Below are positions 26,050 through 34,646 of a stretch of 64,000 nt of DNA, piece after piece. The stretch covers positions 1 to 64,000 of the forward strand of contig DUEE01000007.1 of the NCBI GenBank assembly GCA_011170285.1, written 5' to 3'. The notes beneath the pieces are model-generated. The model saw nothing but the letters and a program-made list of their open reading frames with translations. It did not search any database and was not told the origin of the DNA. Within the stretch, counting starts at the first letter, position 1; each line of letters opens with the position of its first letter. The stretch comes from Dehalococcoidia bacterium. GTDB taxonomy: Bacteria > Chloroflexota > Dehalococcoidia > Dehalococcoidales > W498. The position numbers and the translations under genes are program-made.

Positions 26050-29000
26050 TTACACCAGTACTCCCTCAATCTCAGCCATAATCTGCTCGGTAGTGAAGTG
26101 CTTACCAGCGATAGCACCGCTGGGGCAAGCTGCTACGCACACACCGCAGCCCTTACATAGAGCTTCATTGACCCGGCAAACCTTCTTTTCCGCATCAAAT
26201 GAGATGGCTGTATAGGGGCAAAGATTTTCACAAATTCGGCAGCCAGAGCAAAGCTCCTCATCAACACAAGCGATAGCAGCCTCAACCTCTATGGTACCGG
26301 CGCTAATCATAGCCAGAACTCGGGCAGCGGCGGCTGAAGCCTGAGCTACAGTTGAGGGAATGTCCTTGGGAGACTGGCAACAACCGACCACGAAGATACC
26401 ACTACTCATTGTAGCTACCGGGTCTAGCTTGGGGTGTTTTTCCAGGAAGAAGCCATCGGCGCTTCGACTCAAGGAAAACAGCCGGGCTACATCGTCTACA
26501 TTCGAATTTGGTTCAAGAGCTGTACTCAATACCACCATATCTACAGGGATACGGCGTTGGCAATCAGCCAAGGTGTCTTCACATTGAACAACCAGCCTGC
26601 CATTCTCCTTGACCACATCGCTAGGGCGACCCCGAATGAATGTAGTTCCTTCATCCAGAACTCGATTGTAGAACTCTTCGAAGGCTTTGCCAACAGCCCT
26701 GAGGTCAATATAGAATTCATAGGCTTTTGCTCCAGGAATATGATCTCTTACCAGGTGACCAAACTTCATTGAATACATGCAGCACACCCCTGAGCAATAT
26801 TCATGATAATTCGTATCCCGGCTGCCTACACAGTGGATAATGCCCACTGTCTTTGGTTCCGAGCCATCCTTAAGTAGAACCTTGCCGCCAGTCGGTCCCG
26901 AGGCATTAATCATCCTCTCAAATTCAAGTCCGGTAACAACATTATCAAGGCGTCCATAGCCGTACTGGTAGATTGGGGTGGGGTCAAATTGCTGGAAGCC
27001 TGTAGCCACGATGATGTTGCCCACTTCAACCTCCTGGTATTCATCCTCCATCTCATAATTGATTGCATTAGCTTCACAGGCTTTAGCACACTCCATACAG
27101 TCTGAACATACGCCACAGTTCAAGCAACGCTTGGCTTCCTCAATAGCCGTTTTCTCGTCAAAACCTAGCTCAACCTCGGCAAAATCACCTCGCTTGTCTA
27201 GTTCGAGAATTGGCATAGCCACCCTTGCCTTTATTTCCACCCCCTCCTTTGATACCTCTGTTACTATCTTAATCGTGGTTGGTCTCCCCTCCTTTAAGTC
27301 TATACCGCTAAGGTAGCGGTCAATAGAGATGGCTGATTCTTTCCCGGCAGCAATAGATGCAATGACATCAGCCGGACCGGAAACCACATCACCACCGCTA
27401 AAGACGCCTTCAATATTTGTTTGCAAGGTGATTGGGTCAACAGAGAGAGTTCCCCAACCGGTGTATTCAAGTCCCTCGGGCAACATTGTTTTGTCCACTC
27501 TCTGACCGATAGCAATAATTACGTTATCAACATCCATATTGAATTCCGAGCCTTTAACAGGTATCGGGCGTCGACGCCCACTGGCATCAGGCTCCCCTAG
27601 CTCCATCCGAATACATTGAATACTAGTTAGTTGACCATTTTCGGTTAAGACTTCCACCGGTGCCGCCAGAATATGGAGCTTTATTCCTTCTTGCTCTGCT
27701 TCATCAACTTCGGTTTCAATAGCCGGCATCTCAGCTCGGGAGCGACGATAGACGATGGATACCTCTTTTGCCCCTAGACGCTTAGCTACCCTAGCCGCAT
27801 CTACGGCAGCATTACCACCACCGATAACTGCTACTCGATTCCCAAGGTCAACCTTCTCCCCTGAGTTTGCTTGCTCCAGGAAATCAAGGGACTGGATTAC
27901 CCCTCTGGCGTCTTCATTAGCAATACCCATCTTTACGCTTGTCCCGGCACCAGTTGCTAGAAAGATGGCTTTATATCCCTGATTGAAGAGTTCGTCTAAT
28001 TCTTTTACCGGGGTATTTGTTTTTATGTCCACCCCCAGCTCTTCTATGTAGCTAATCTCATTATCCACTATCTCATTGGGCAACCTATAACTGGGAATAC
28101 CATAGCGTAACAGACCGCCACTCTGTGGGGCAGCCTCAAAAACGGTAACCGGATACCCCTGCCTAACCAAGTCATAGGCACAGGCTAAGCCCGCTGGTCC
28201 AGAGCCGATGATAGCTACTTTATTGTCCTTTGTCTTTTCTGCGGGAGCTGCTTTTTCTCTGCCCACTTTAAGCTCGTAGTCAGCCATAAAGCGCTTCAGT
28301 GAGCGGATAGCTATCGGCTCATCAACCTTTCCCCGTTCGCAGTCCGTCTCGCAGGGATGGGTGCAGACCCGTCCGCAAACTCCGGCAAAGGGCATAGTCC
28401 TCCTCAACACCTCAATAGCCTCCTTGAACTTACCCTGTGAGATGAGGGCAGTATAGCCCTGGGCATTAACCCCAGCAGGACAGGCAGCCCGACAGGGGGG
28501 ATAACCCCGGTTATCAATGGTGAAGATATTAGGCACAGCTTGAGGGAATGGACGATATATTGCCTTTCTATTGGTTAATCCAAGGTCAAACTCAGAAGGC
28601 ACCTCGACCGGGCATACCTTTTCACACTCGGCACAACCGGTACATTTATCCTCATCAACATACCTTGCTTTCCTCTTTATCTTGGCCTTGAAGTTGCCCA
28701 CAAAACCTGAGAAATCTACTACTTCACTATAGGTCATTAGCTCAATATTAGGCTGAGAGCCCACATCACTCATTTTGGGGGTGAGAATACAAGCGGAACA
28801 ATCTAATGTAGGAAAGGTCTTATCTAGCTGGCTCATGTGTCCACCGATGCTGGGCTCCCTTTCTACCAAGTAAACCTTGTCTCCAGAAGCAGCAATCTCC
28901 AAGGCAGCCTGAATGCCGGCGATACCACCGCCTACCACCAGCGTATTGGGGTTAACGGGAACTTGTCTTGTTTCCAGTGGCTCTTGATGATAAACTCTCA

Positions 29001-29382
29001 TCACGGCGGCACTTACCAGCGCTTTAGCCTTCTCAGTAGCTTTAGCATGGTCTTCGGTTATCCAAGAACAGTGCTCACGAATATTAACCATCTGGAAGAG
29101 ATATTTGTTCAGCCCAGCACTTTCACAAGCTTGACGGAAGGTTCGTTCATGCATCAGTGGCGAGCAAGAAGCTACCACTACCCGGTTAAGCCCCAAGTTC
29201 TTAATGTCGTCCCTAATAAGGTCTTGTCCTGGGTCAGAGCACATATACTTATAGGCTCGAGCAATTTCTACCGAAGGTAATCCCTGAGCAAACTCAGCTA
29301 CTGAGGCTACATCCACTGTCCCAGCGATGTTAGTTCCACAGTGACAAATATATACGCCAATTTTCGTGTCTGTATTATTCAT
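26050..29382 (-). CDS. hdrA: HdrA-like subunit with an inserted GltD-type NAD(P)H oxidoreductase module
   Basis: HdrA is the flavin-bifurcating core of heterodisulfide reductase complexes. The 1110 residues are far longer than the usual ~650. The N-terminal HdrA domain has GVYICHCGTNIAG and the first FAD site VVGGGIAGIQAALEIA, with CTGCAECEKVCPVEV. At about 300-770 a complete GltD-like module is inserted (CRAACPAGVNAQGY, CGRVCTHPCETDC, VAIIGSGPAGLACAYDL, VAVIGGGNAAVDAARVAKRL). The HdrA C-terminal half resumes with CVGSRD and ends in two ferredoxin motifs (CSGCRICENLC, CKGCGVCVAAC). The inserted module probably gives the complex NAD(P)H as electron donor or acceptor. Partners hdrB and hdrC lie immediately upstream. 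Confidence 0.93.
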   Translation of the reverse strand: MNNTDTKIGVYICHCGTNIAGTVDVASVAEFAQGLPSVEIARAYKYMCSDPGQDLIRDDIKNLGLNRVVVASCSPLMHERTFRQACESAGLNKYLFQMVNIREHCSWITEDHAKATEKAKALVSAAVMRVYHQEPLETRQVPVNPNTLVVGGGIAGIQAALEIAASGDKVYLVEREPSIGGHMSQLDKTFPTLDCSACILTPKMSDVGSQPNIELMTYSEVVDFSGFVGNFKAKIKRKARYVDEDKCTGCAECEKVCPVEVPSEFDLGLTNRKAIYRPFPQAVPNIFTIDNRGYPPCRAACPAGVNAQGYTALISQGKFKEAIEVLRRTMPFAGVCGRVCTHPCETDCERGKVDEPIAIRSLKRFMADYELKVGREKAAPAEKTKDNKVAIIGSGPAGLACAYDLVRQGYPVTVFEAAPQSGGLLRYGIPSYRLPNEIVDNEISYIEELGVDIKTNTPVKELDELFNQGYKAIFLATGAGTSVKMGIANEDARGVIQSLDFLEQANSGEKVDLGNRVAVIGGGNAAVDAARVAKRLGAKEVSIVYRRSRAEMPAIETEVDEAEQEGIKLHILAAPVEVLTENGQLTSIQCIRMELGEPDASGRRRPIPVKGSEFNMDVDNVIIAIGQRVDKTMLPEGLEYTGWGTLSVDPITLQTNIEGVFSGGDVVSGPADVIASIAAGKESAISIDRYLSGIDLKEGRPTTIKIVTEVSKEGVEIKARVAMPILELDKRGDFAEVELGFDEKTAIEEAKRCLNCGVCSDCMECAKACEANAINYEMEDEYQEVEVGNIIVATGFQQFDPTPIYQYGYGRLDNVVTGLEFERMINASGPTGGKVLLKDGSEPKTVGIIHCVGSRDTNYHEYCSGVCCMYSMKFGHLVRDHIPGAKAYEFYIDLRAVGKAFEEFYNRVLDEGTTFIRGRPSDVVKENGRLVVQCEDTLADCQRRIPVDMVVLSTALEPNSNVDDVARLFSLSRSADGFFLEKHPKLDPVATMSSGIFVVGCCQSPKDIPSTVAQASAAAARVLAMISAGTIEVEAAIACVDEELCSGCRICENLCPYTAISFDAEKKVCRVNEALCKGCGVCVAACPSGAIAGKHFTTEQIMAEIEGVLV

Positions 29383-29397
29383 ATCTCTCCCTTCGGT

Positions 29398-30291
29398 TTA
29401 ACTTGCAGATTCAGTCACCTTGGTAAATGGTGCCAGAATCTTTTCCGCTGATACTATATTTTTATCTAAAGCCAATACTTTGGGCTCAATGCCTAGAGCT
29501 AAACCTATTAATTGAGTAAAGAACAGAACTGGAAGGTTATACTTTGTTTTAAACTTTCTATTGACTAAACCCTGATAGGCATCTAGGTTAGTCTGGCATA
29601 GTGGACAAACAGTAATGATACACTGAGCACCACCGCTGGTAGCGCTGTCAAGCAATTTGTGAATCAAATCTAGGGCTAAGTCCAGCGCTGGTATGATTAA
29701 TGAGCCACCACAGCAGCGATCCTTTAATGGGAAGGGAACAAGCTCTGCCCCCAGGCTGACTATCAAACGGTCTAGGGATTGAGGATTGCTTGGATTATCA
29801 AAACCTGGGTCAGGGCGGACTAATTGACAGCCGTAGTAGGGAGCCATTCTTAGTCCGCTAAGTGGGTTCACTACCTTGGACTCAATGTCCTCAAGCCCAA
29901 TATCATTGTATATGACCTCAAAAAGATGGCGTACCCTCACTCCTCCCTTATATTCCAAGCCGGCAGCAGCCAGACAGTCATCTACCTTGCTCTTCAGGTC
30001 GGGATATTGTCTGAGCCTAGAATTGGCTGTATTTAATGTGGTGTAACAAGCGCTGCACGGTGTTACCAAGTCTAACCCTGTCTTTTCAGCCAGAGCCAGG
30101 TCACGAGCGGCGATACAAACCGACTCAAGCTCATCGGTTGAGCCGTAGGGGGTTGACCCACAGCAATTCCAATCTTCCAATTCAATCAATTCTATCCCGA
30201 GGGCACTACAGATGGATAGTGTAGATATGCCATAGGCTACGGCTGTACCCTCAGACGAAGAGCAGCCTGGGAAGTAGGTGTAATACTTCAT
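29398..30291 (-). CDS. hdrB: HdrB-like subunit with two CCG domains
   Basis: HdrB carries the disulfide-reducing non-cubane iron-sulfur clusters. The 297 residues hold two cysteine-rich CCG domains. The first has C10, C43-C44, C79 and C82 (YFPGC, NCCG, CSAC). The second has YYGC near 155, DRCCGG near 194 and CPLCQ near 230. All ligands of both clusters appear present. Its ATG overlaps the stop of the hdrC fusion gene, indicating translational coupling, and hdrA starts 15 bases after its stop. Confidence 0.94.
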   Translation of the reverse strand: MKYYTYFPGCSSSEGTAVAYGISTLSICSALGIELIELEDWNCCGSTPYGSTDELESVCIAARDLALAEKTGLDLVTPCSACYTTLNTANSRLRQYPDLKSKVDDCLAAAGLEYKGGVRVRHLFEVIYNDIGLEDIESKVVNPLSGLRMAPYYGCQLVRPDPGFDNPSNPQSLDRLIVSLGAELVPFPLKDRCCGGSLIIPALDLALDLIHKLLDSATSGGAQCIITVCPLCQTNLDAYQGLVNRKFKTKYNLPVLFFTQLIGLALGIEPKVLALDKNIVSAEKILAPFTKVTESAS

Positions 30292-31076
30292 TTTGTGCCT
30301 CCTAAAGCATGTGCTCTTTCCACTATAGTTTTAATCTGCTCAGCTCCTTTTATCCTTGTGGGTTTAATGGACATGCGACCGTGGGATAGTAGTTGTAACC
30401 CTACTGATATTATCTTAAGGGCAGCCAATGGATTTGTTTTCAAGAAGAACTTCATCATCATTCCCAGCTCATGGACACGTCCATTGCCTTTAATGGAGTC
30501 AACAAAGGCTCTATACAAAGCCGGGGTGGTTCCCCCTTTACGTAGCCCATGACGAACAGACAAGCATTCCAGAGTGTGCATAAGTTCAGTTATCTTAACA
30601 TCCTTAGGGCAGCGCACCGTACACAGATAGCATGAGGCGCAAACCCACATAGTATTACTAGTTAGTGCATCATAGCGTCTTCCAGCTCGGACGAGGGCAA
30701 TGATTTTTCGGGGTGAATAGTCCATCTTGTGCACATTAGGGCAAGAGGCGGAGCACATGCCGCATTGAACGCACCAATGAACACTCTCTCCACCCGGTAT
30801 GGAGCTGACTTCATCTAGGAAGGGATTAGGTGCAGCCGGTTCAAGCTTCAGTACATGGAGGTCCTTGACCCAATCCTTTGCCTGTATTTCTTTAGCTACC
30901 AGAGCTATCCTTGTCGGGGCGTCCACATCGGCTACGACTACCAGATCATACTCCCCGGAGACTGGCTCGACAGACTCAACCTCAGGCATTGCCTCTAACT
31001 CTCTTATTGTCTCTGGATGATCGTCTCCGCCTGTTATCGCTTCTTTTTTAATCATGAAGTAGGCTTTAGTGTTCAT
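30288..31076 (-). CDS. hdrC: AsnC/Lrp ligand-binding domain fused to HdrC
   Basis: Residues 1-80 form an AsnC/Lrp-type effector-binding (RAM) domain without DNA-binding helices (NTKAYFMIKK, ...MPEVESVEPVSGEYDLVV...). Residues 100-160 carry the two HdrC 4Fe-4S motifs, C102-C105-C108-C112P and C146-C149-C152-C156P. A helical C-terminal half typical of HdrC follows, for 262 residues against about 190 for plain HdrC. The ATG at 31076 has AAGGA upstream. An earlier in-frame start would add 15 unrelated residues. HdrC relays electrons between HdrA and HdrB. The added domain suggests small-molecule sensing. It is a paralogue of the next upstream gene. Confidence 0.92.
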   Translation of the reverse strand: MNTKAYFMIKKEAITGGDDHPETIRELEAMPEVESVEPVSGEYDLVVVADVDAPTRIALVAKEIQAKDWVKDLHVLKLEPAAPNPFLDEVSSIPGGESVHWCVQCGMCSASCPNVHKMDYSPRKIIALVRAGRRYDALTSNTMWVCASCYLCTVRCPKDVKITELMHTLECLSVRHGLRKGGTTPALYRAFVDSIKGNGRVHELGMMMKFFLKTNPLAALKIISVGLQLLSHGRMSIKPTRIKGAEQIKTIVERAHALGGTK

Positions 31077-31173
31077 ATTTCTATCCTTCTTTCCTCTGAG
31101 CCTGCTGGCGTAAGCTGGCACTTTAATTATCCAGTTATTGCCTGGGATAACAGCCGGTTCAGGTCTCTACAAG

Positions 31174-31449
31174 TTATGGCTCATCAGGTTTTTGGGTTTC
31201 AGTAGGTTGAGTGGATTCGACATTGAGGATGTGGAAATTTTTGACCCATTTCTTAGCCCGTATTTTATTAGCTATCGGAGTAACCCTTACTGGTTCATCT
31301 ACCTTTACTAAAAGGTCACACACCCCGGAAACCTGGTTAACAGCCTCAACCTCAGGCATTGCCTCCAAATCTCTAATCGCGTCTAGATAGTAACTATCGT
31401 CACTGAATTTCTTTCCCATGTTAATCATAAAATAAGCCTTGGTTCCCAT
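31174..31449 (-). CDS. stand-alone AsnC/Lrp ligand-binding domain protein
   Basis: The roughly 91 residues consist of one RAM domain (GTKAYFMINM, IRDLEAMPEVEAVNQVSGVC, DLLVKVDEPV) and a short tail. There is no helix-turn-helix. It closely resembles residues 1-80 of the AsnC-HdrC fusion encoded next, so the fusion probably arose by duplication. The ATG at 31449 is chosen because AGAGG lies seven bases upstream, whereas the ATG at 31455 is too close. It is the first gene of the Hdr transcript. A role in pairing with the fused domain, as RAM domains dimerise, is inferred. Confidence 0.85.
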   Translation of the reverse strand: MGTKAYFMINMGKKFSDDSYYLDAIRDLEAMPEVEAVNQVSGVCDLLVKVDEPVRVTPIANKIRAKKWVKNFHILNVESTQPTETQKPDEP

Positions 31450-31487
31450 CTTCATGCCTCTTTCTTTGAGTTCTCTATTCGGCTGAT

Positions 31488-31517
31488 ATTATAACCATTG
31501 GTTCTCAATATTGTCAA
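31488..31517 (-). promoter_or_regulatory. consensus promoter of the Hdr operon
   Basis: Minus-strand TTGACA (31517-31512) and TATAAT (31493-31488), both perfect matches to the consensus, are 18 bases apart. The predicted start is about 30 bases before the first ATG. Strong, seemingly constitutive expression is implied. No operator dyad was noticed. Confidence 0.85.
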
Positions 31518-31791
31518 CTATTAACCCGTTCCAGCAAATCAGAAGATTTGCTAACCTGGTCGCCTGGAGCAGTTTTATTTAGGCTCGTTTTTCAATTAGA
31601 ATATAGTCTATTGGAGTTGCTCTCTGCCTTAAGCATGCGGCTTAGGGGAGGCTCAGCATTGCCTTTAAACTGGAATTCAATTTTTATTTTAGGCTCATAT
31701 CGGCTTATCGGGGCAATGTTTGCCATTGGTATAGTTATCCACTATCCACAACAGATTTAGAGGTGGTTCAGCAGGAGCTTCAATCGTATAT

Positions 31792-31974
31792 TCAGGTCAT
31801 AAGGATAACGAGAAACGGCTTGCCGCTTTAAATGAAGTTGCGGCTATTATCAGTCGGTCTTCAGAACGCGAAGATGTGCTAAATGCTACTACCGATAAGG
31901 TTAAGGGAGTAATAAATTTAGAGGTTGTCTTGATATTCCTCTTGAGGGTAGCCAGTTCTGGTCATAGCGAATAA
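31792..31974 (+). pseudogene. GAF-domain sensor protein remnant
   Basis: A 60-codon frame without a start reads EKRLAALNEVAAIISRSSER, then EDVLNATTDKV and INLEVVLIFLL. This is the well-known beginning of GAF domains in sensor kinases of this lineage. It then ends at TAA 31972-31974. The preceding region (31520-31790) shows no gene I can support. It is a second decayed sensor fragment in the window. Confidence 0.65.
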
Positions 31975-31994
31975 GAGCTGTTATAGTTTATAGA

Positions 31995-32729
31995 ATGCGA
32001 TACGCTATTATTGCTGATATTCATGCCAATCTGACTGCTTTTACTGCGGTGCTGGATGATATTGAGCGCAGAGGGGGAGTGGAGGAAGTGTGGTGTTTGG
32101 GAGATATTGTTGGCTATGGACCAGACCCGCACCAGTGCATTGAGCTTCTGTGCCAGTATAAGCATGTCTGCGTGGCTGGAAACCACGATTGGGCAGCAAT
32201 AGGTAAAATGGATACTGGCGATTTTAATCCCGATGCTGCTGATGCCTGTCACTGGACAGCACGGCAATTAACCCTAGAGGATACGAAATATCTTGAGAGC
32301 TTGCCGCTGGTTGTTCAAAGAGGTGATTTTACCCTAGTGCACGGTAGCCCGAGGGAACCCATCTGGGAGTATCTTTTATCAACCAGCAGTGCCAAGCAGA
32401 ATTTTGCCTACTTCCAGTCACAATTTTGCTTAGTGGGTCATTCTCATGTGCCTTTAGTGTTTGAGTACAATGAAACTGGTGCTTGTTTGGTTAGTGAATT
32501 TCCGGTTGATAATATACTTAAGTTAGCCAAGAACCGATTGATTATTAATCCTGGTGGTGTAGGGCAACCCCGGGATGGTGACCCTAGAGCCAGCTACGCT
32601 ATCTATGATAGTCAGGCTAGGTCTGTTACTCTCTACCGTGTTCCTTATGATATTGGTGCTACTCAGGCGAGGATGATGGAGCATAAATTGCCTGTGCGGT
32701 TGATAATGCGTTTGAGCTACGGGATGTAA
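31995..32729 (+). CDS. calcineurin-like metallophosphoesterase (YfcE/MJ0936-type)
   Basis: The 244 residues begin MRYAIIADIHANLTAF, metal-binding motif I. GDIVGYGPDP, GNHD (AGNHDWAAI), VHGSPR and the late GHSHVP follow, completing the binuclear metal site. Such small phosphoesterases hydrolyse phosphodiesters or nucleotides, and the substrate is unknown. It lies 25 bases upstream of rsmA on the same strand, and an operon with rsmA and ispE is likely. Confidence 0.92.
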   Translation: MRYAIIADIHANLTAFTAVLDDIERRGGVEEVWCLGDIVGYGPDPHQCIELLCQYKHVCVAGNHDWAAIGKMDTGDFNPDAADACHWTARQLTLEDTKYLESLPLVVQRGDFTLVHGSPREPIWEYLLSTSSAKQNFAYFQSQFCLVGHSHVPLVFEYNETGACLVSEFPVDNILKLAKNRLIINPGGVGQPRDGDPRASYAIYDSQARSVTLYRVPYDIGATQARMMEHKLPVRLIMRLSYGM

Positions 32730-32754
32730 TCATCCCCAACAAGGGTGTGCGTTA

Positions 32755-33645
32755 ATGATAAAAAGGCGTTACCTGAAGACAGAGTCAATTTTAGCTCAAA
32801 CCAAGAGGCGGCTACACCAAGTCGACCTCCGAGTAAGAAAAGGGCTAGGGCAGCATTTTCTTATTGATGAGGATGTGCTTAAACTTATTACTTCAGCCGC
32901 CGGGCTTACCTCTACCGATGTTATTATAGAAGTAGGACCTGGTCTGGGTATCCTGACTAAGGAACTAGCCAGGCAAGCTGGTTGGGTAGTGGCTATTGAG
33001 CTAGATAGCAAACTAGCTGTTGCTTTGGAACGAAGCTTGGCCTCTTTGGACAATGTTTCTATCATCAATGAGGATATACTTCAGATTGATCCAGCCGCTT
33101 TACTTCAGGAACAAAAGACAAGATTCACTCCGGCAATAAGTAGCTACAAGGTTGTAGCTAACCTTCCCTATTATATTACATCCCCTATTTTGCGCCATTT
33201 TGTTGAGGCGTCGGTTAAGCCTCAAATTATGGTGGTAATGGTGCAAAAGGAGGTAGCTGAGGCTATTGTGGCTGAGCCCGGTCAAATGAGTGTATTGAGT
33301 ATCAGTGTGCAGTTTTATGGGGAGCCAAGAATAATTAGCTATGTGCCAGCTCAGTGTTTTTATCCGGTGCCTGAGGTTGACTCGGCTATACTGCAGATTG
33401 ACCTATATTCTCAGCCGGCAGTGGCGGTAACCGATGAAAGGGGCTTTTTTGACCTGGTGCAGGCTGGTTTTAGCGCCTCCCGCAAGCAGATAGTTAATTC
33501 CTTGGCTCAAGGTTTGGGCTTGTCAAAGGTTGAGGTTTTATCCTTACTTGAGAAATCACATATTGTACCACAGCGTCGGGCTGAGACCTTGTCTGTGGAG
33601 GAATGGGCACAGTTGTGGGGAGTATTTACCCAGGCAGGGAAATAG
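32755..33645 (+). CDS. rsmA: 16S rRNA dimethyladenosine transferase
   Basis: RsmA (KsgA) dimethylates A1518 and A1519 of 16S rRNA late in 30S assembly. It shows KGLGQHFLIDEDVL, the SAM-binding VIIEVGPGLGILTKELA, NEDILQID, the catalytic VANLPYYITSPIL and FYPVPEVDSAIL. At 296 residues it carries a roughly 25-residue N-terminal extension relative to compact members, and starts further in are possible. The ispE ATG begins one base after its stop, so translation is coupled. Confidence 0.96.
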   Translation: MIKRRYLKTESILAQTKRRLHQVDLRVRKGLGQHFLIDEDVLKLITSAAGLTSTDVIIEVGPGLGILTKELARQAGWVVAIELDSKLAVALERSLASLDNVSIINEDILQIDPAALLQEQKTRFTPAISSYKVVANLPYYITSPILRHFVEASVKPQIMVVMVQKEVAEAIVAEPGQMSVLSISVQFYGEPRIISYVPAQCFYPVPEVDSAILQIDLYSQPAVAVTDERGFFDLVQAGFSASRKQIVNSLAQGLGLSKVEVLSLLEKSHIVPQRRAETLSVEEWAQLWGVFTQAGK

Positions 33646-33646
33646 T

Positions 33647-34513
33647 ATGCTAAATGTTCTGGCACCGGCTAAGATTAATCTGACCCTTGAGGTCTTGGCT
33701 AAGCGTAGTGACGGCTTTCATGAAATCCGTAGTGTTATCCAGACTATAAATCTATGCGATAGCCTTCGTTTCCATTTGAGCCGGGATATTGAGTTTAAGT
33801 GTGATATGCCAAAGTGGATTCCTGAGGAGAGCCTGGTATCTAAAGCAACTAGTTTACTTCAACAGGTTACCGGATGTGATAAAGGGGCAACCATAGAAAT
33901 TAACAAGCGCATCCCTTTGATGTCGGGGTTAGGCGGAGATAGCAGTGATGCCGCTGCTATCCTGCGTGGGCTTAATAAGCTCTGGGGGTTGAGTTTATCG
34001 TACGGGGAATTGCTTGATTTAACCGCCGGGTTAGGTTCAGATGTAGCCTTCTTTCTCTGCGGTGGTACAGCTCTGGTTACGGGTAGAGGTGAGATGGTAA
34101 CTCCCTTACCTCAGTTATCCCATATGTGGATAGTGGTGATGATGCCACCGGTACCTCGGCTGCCGGGCAAAACGGAACGACTTTATGCCAGCATTAACGC
34201 CAGTCACTACACCGATGGGCAGATTACCGAGAGGCTGGTAAAGGAACTAAGGGAGGGTAGAGAATTTACTCCATCCCTTCTGTTCAACGCCTTTGAGAAT
34301 GTAGCTTTTGCCCGTTCATCAGAGCTAAGCACATATCGGGAGCATATTGTGAAAATTGGCGCCACCCACGTTCACCTCGCCGGCTCAGGACCAGCCCTAT
34401 TTACCTTAGAGAGCGATAAATCTCAGGCTGAGAAAATATATAAAAGCCTGCAACAACAAGGGTTGGAAACTTATTTAACGGAGACATTAGGCGGTCTAGA
34501 GAAAATAGGATGA
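33647..34513 (+). CDS. ispE: 4-diphosphocytidyl-2-C-methyl-D-erythritol kinase
   Basis: IspE phosphorylates CDP-methylerythritol in the MEP isoprenoid pathway. The 288 residues show MLNVLAPAKINLTLEVLAKR, the GHMP ATP loop IPLMSGLGGDSSDAAAILRG, DVAFFLCGGTALVTGRGE and the final LAGSGPALFTL. The start ATG at 33647 is chosen from family length; longer frames reach back into rsmA. Coupling with rsmA is a common bacterial arrangement. Confidence 0.96.
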   Translation: MLNVLAPAKINLTLEVLAKRSDGFHEIRSVIQTINLCDSLRFHLSRDIEFKCDMPKWIPEESLVSKATSLLQQVTGCDKGATIEINKRIPLMSGLGGDSSDAAAILRGLNKLWGLSLSYGELLDLTAGLGSDVAFFLCGGTALVTGRGEMVTPLPQLSHMWIVVMMPPVPRLPGKTERLYASINASHYTDGQITERLVKELREGREFTPSLLFNAFENVAFARSSELSTYREHIVKIGATHVHLAGSGPALFTLESDKSQAEKIYKSLQQQGLETYLTETLGGLEKIG

Positions 34514-34540
34514 ACAGCCTATAATTGGAGAAATGCTTAG

Positions 34541-34624
34541 TAAGGGGATTAAAAGGGGCGAAGCCCCTTTAATACATAATTCCCTCTTCCCTTAATAAAA
34601 GGAGAGGGATAAAGGGTAAGGGGA
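34541..34624. repeat. double-hairpin repeat B, copy 1
   Basis: AAAGGGGCGAAGCCCCTTT forms a hairpin and is followed by TTCCCTCTTCCCTTAATAAA with AGGAGAGGGATAAAGGG, a second imperfect stem. The same two parts recur at 39314-39419 and 45725-45814. It lies directly after ispE and could act as a 3' mRNA end. Confidence 0.65.
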
Positions 34625-34646
34625 CAAAATAGAAGGCAGGTTAGTA

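Noticed and set aside
31548-31760. 70-codon plus-strand frame with a hydrophobic end
   Set aside because: No SD and no homology recognised; it precedes the GAF remnant in a decayed stretch and may be chance.
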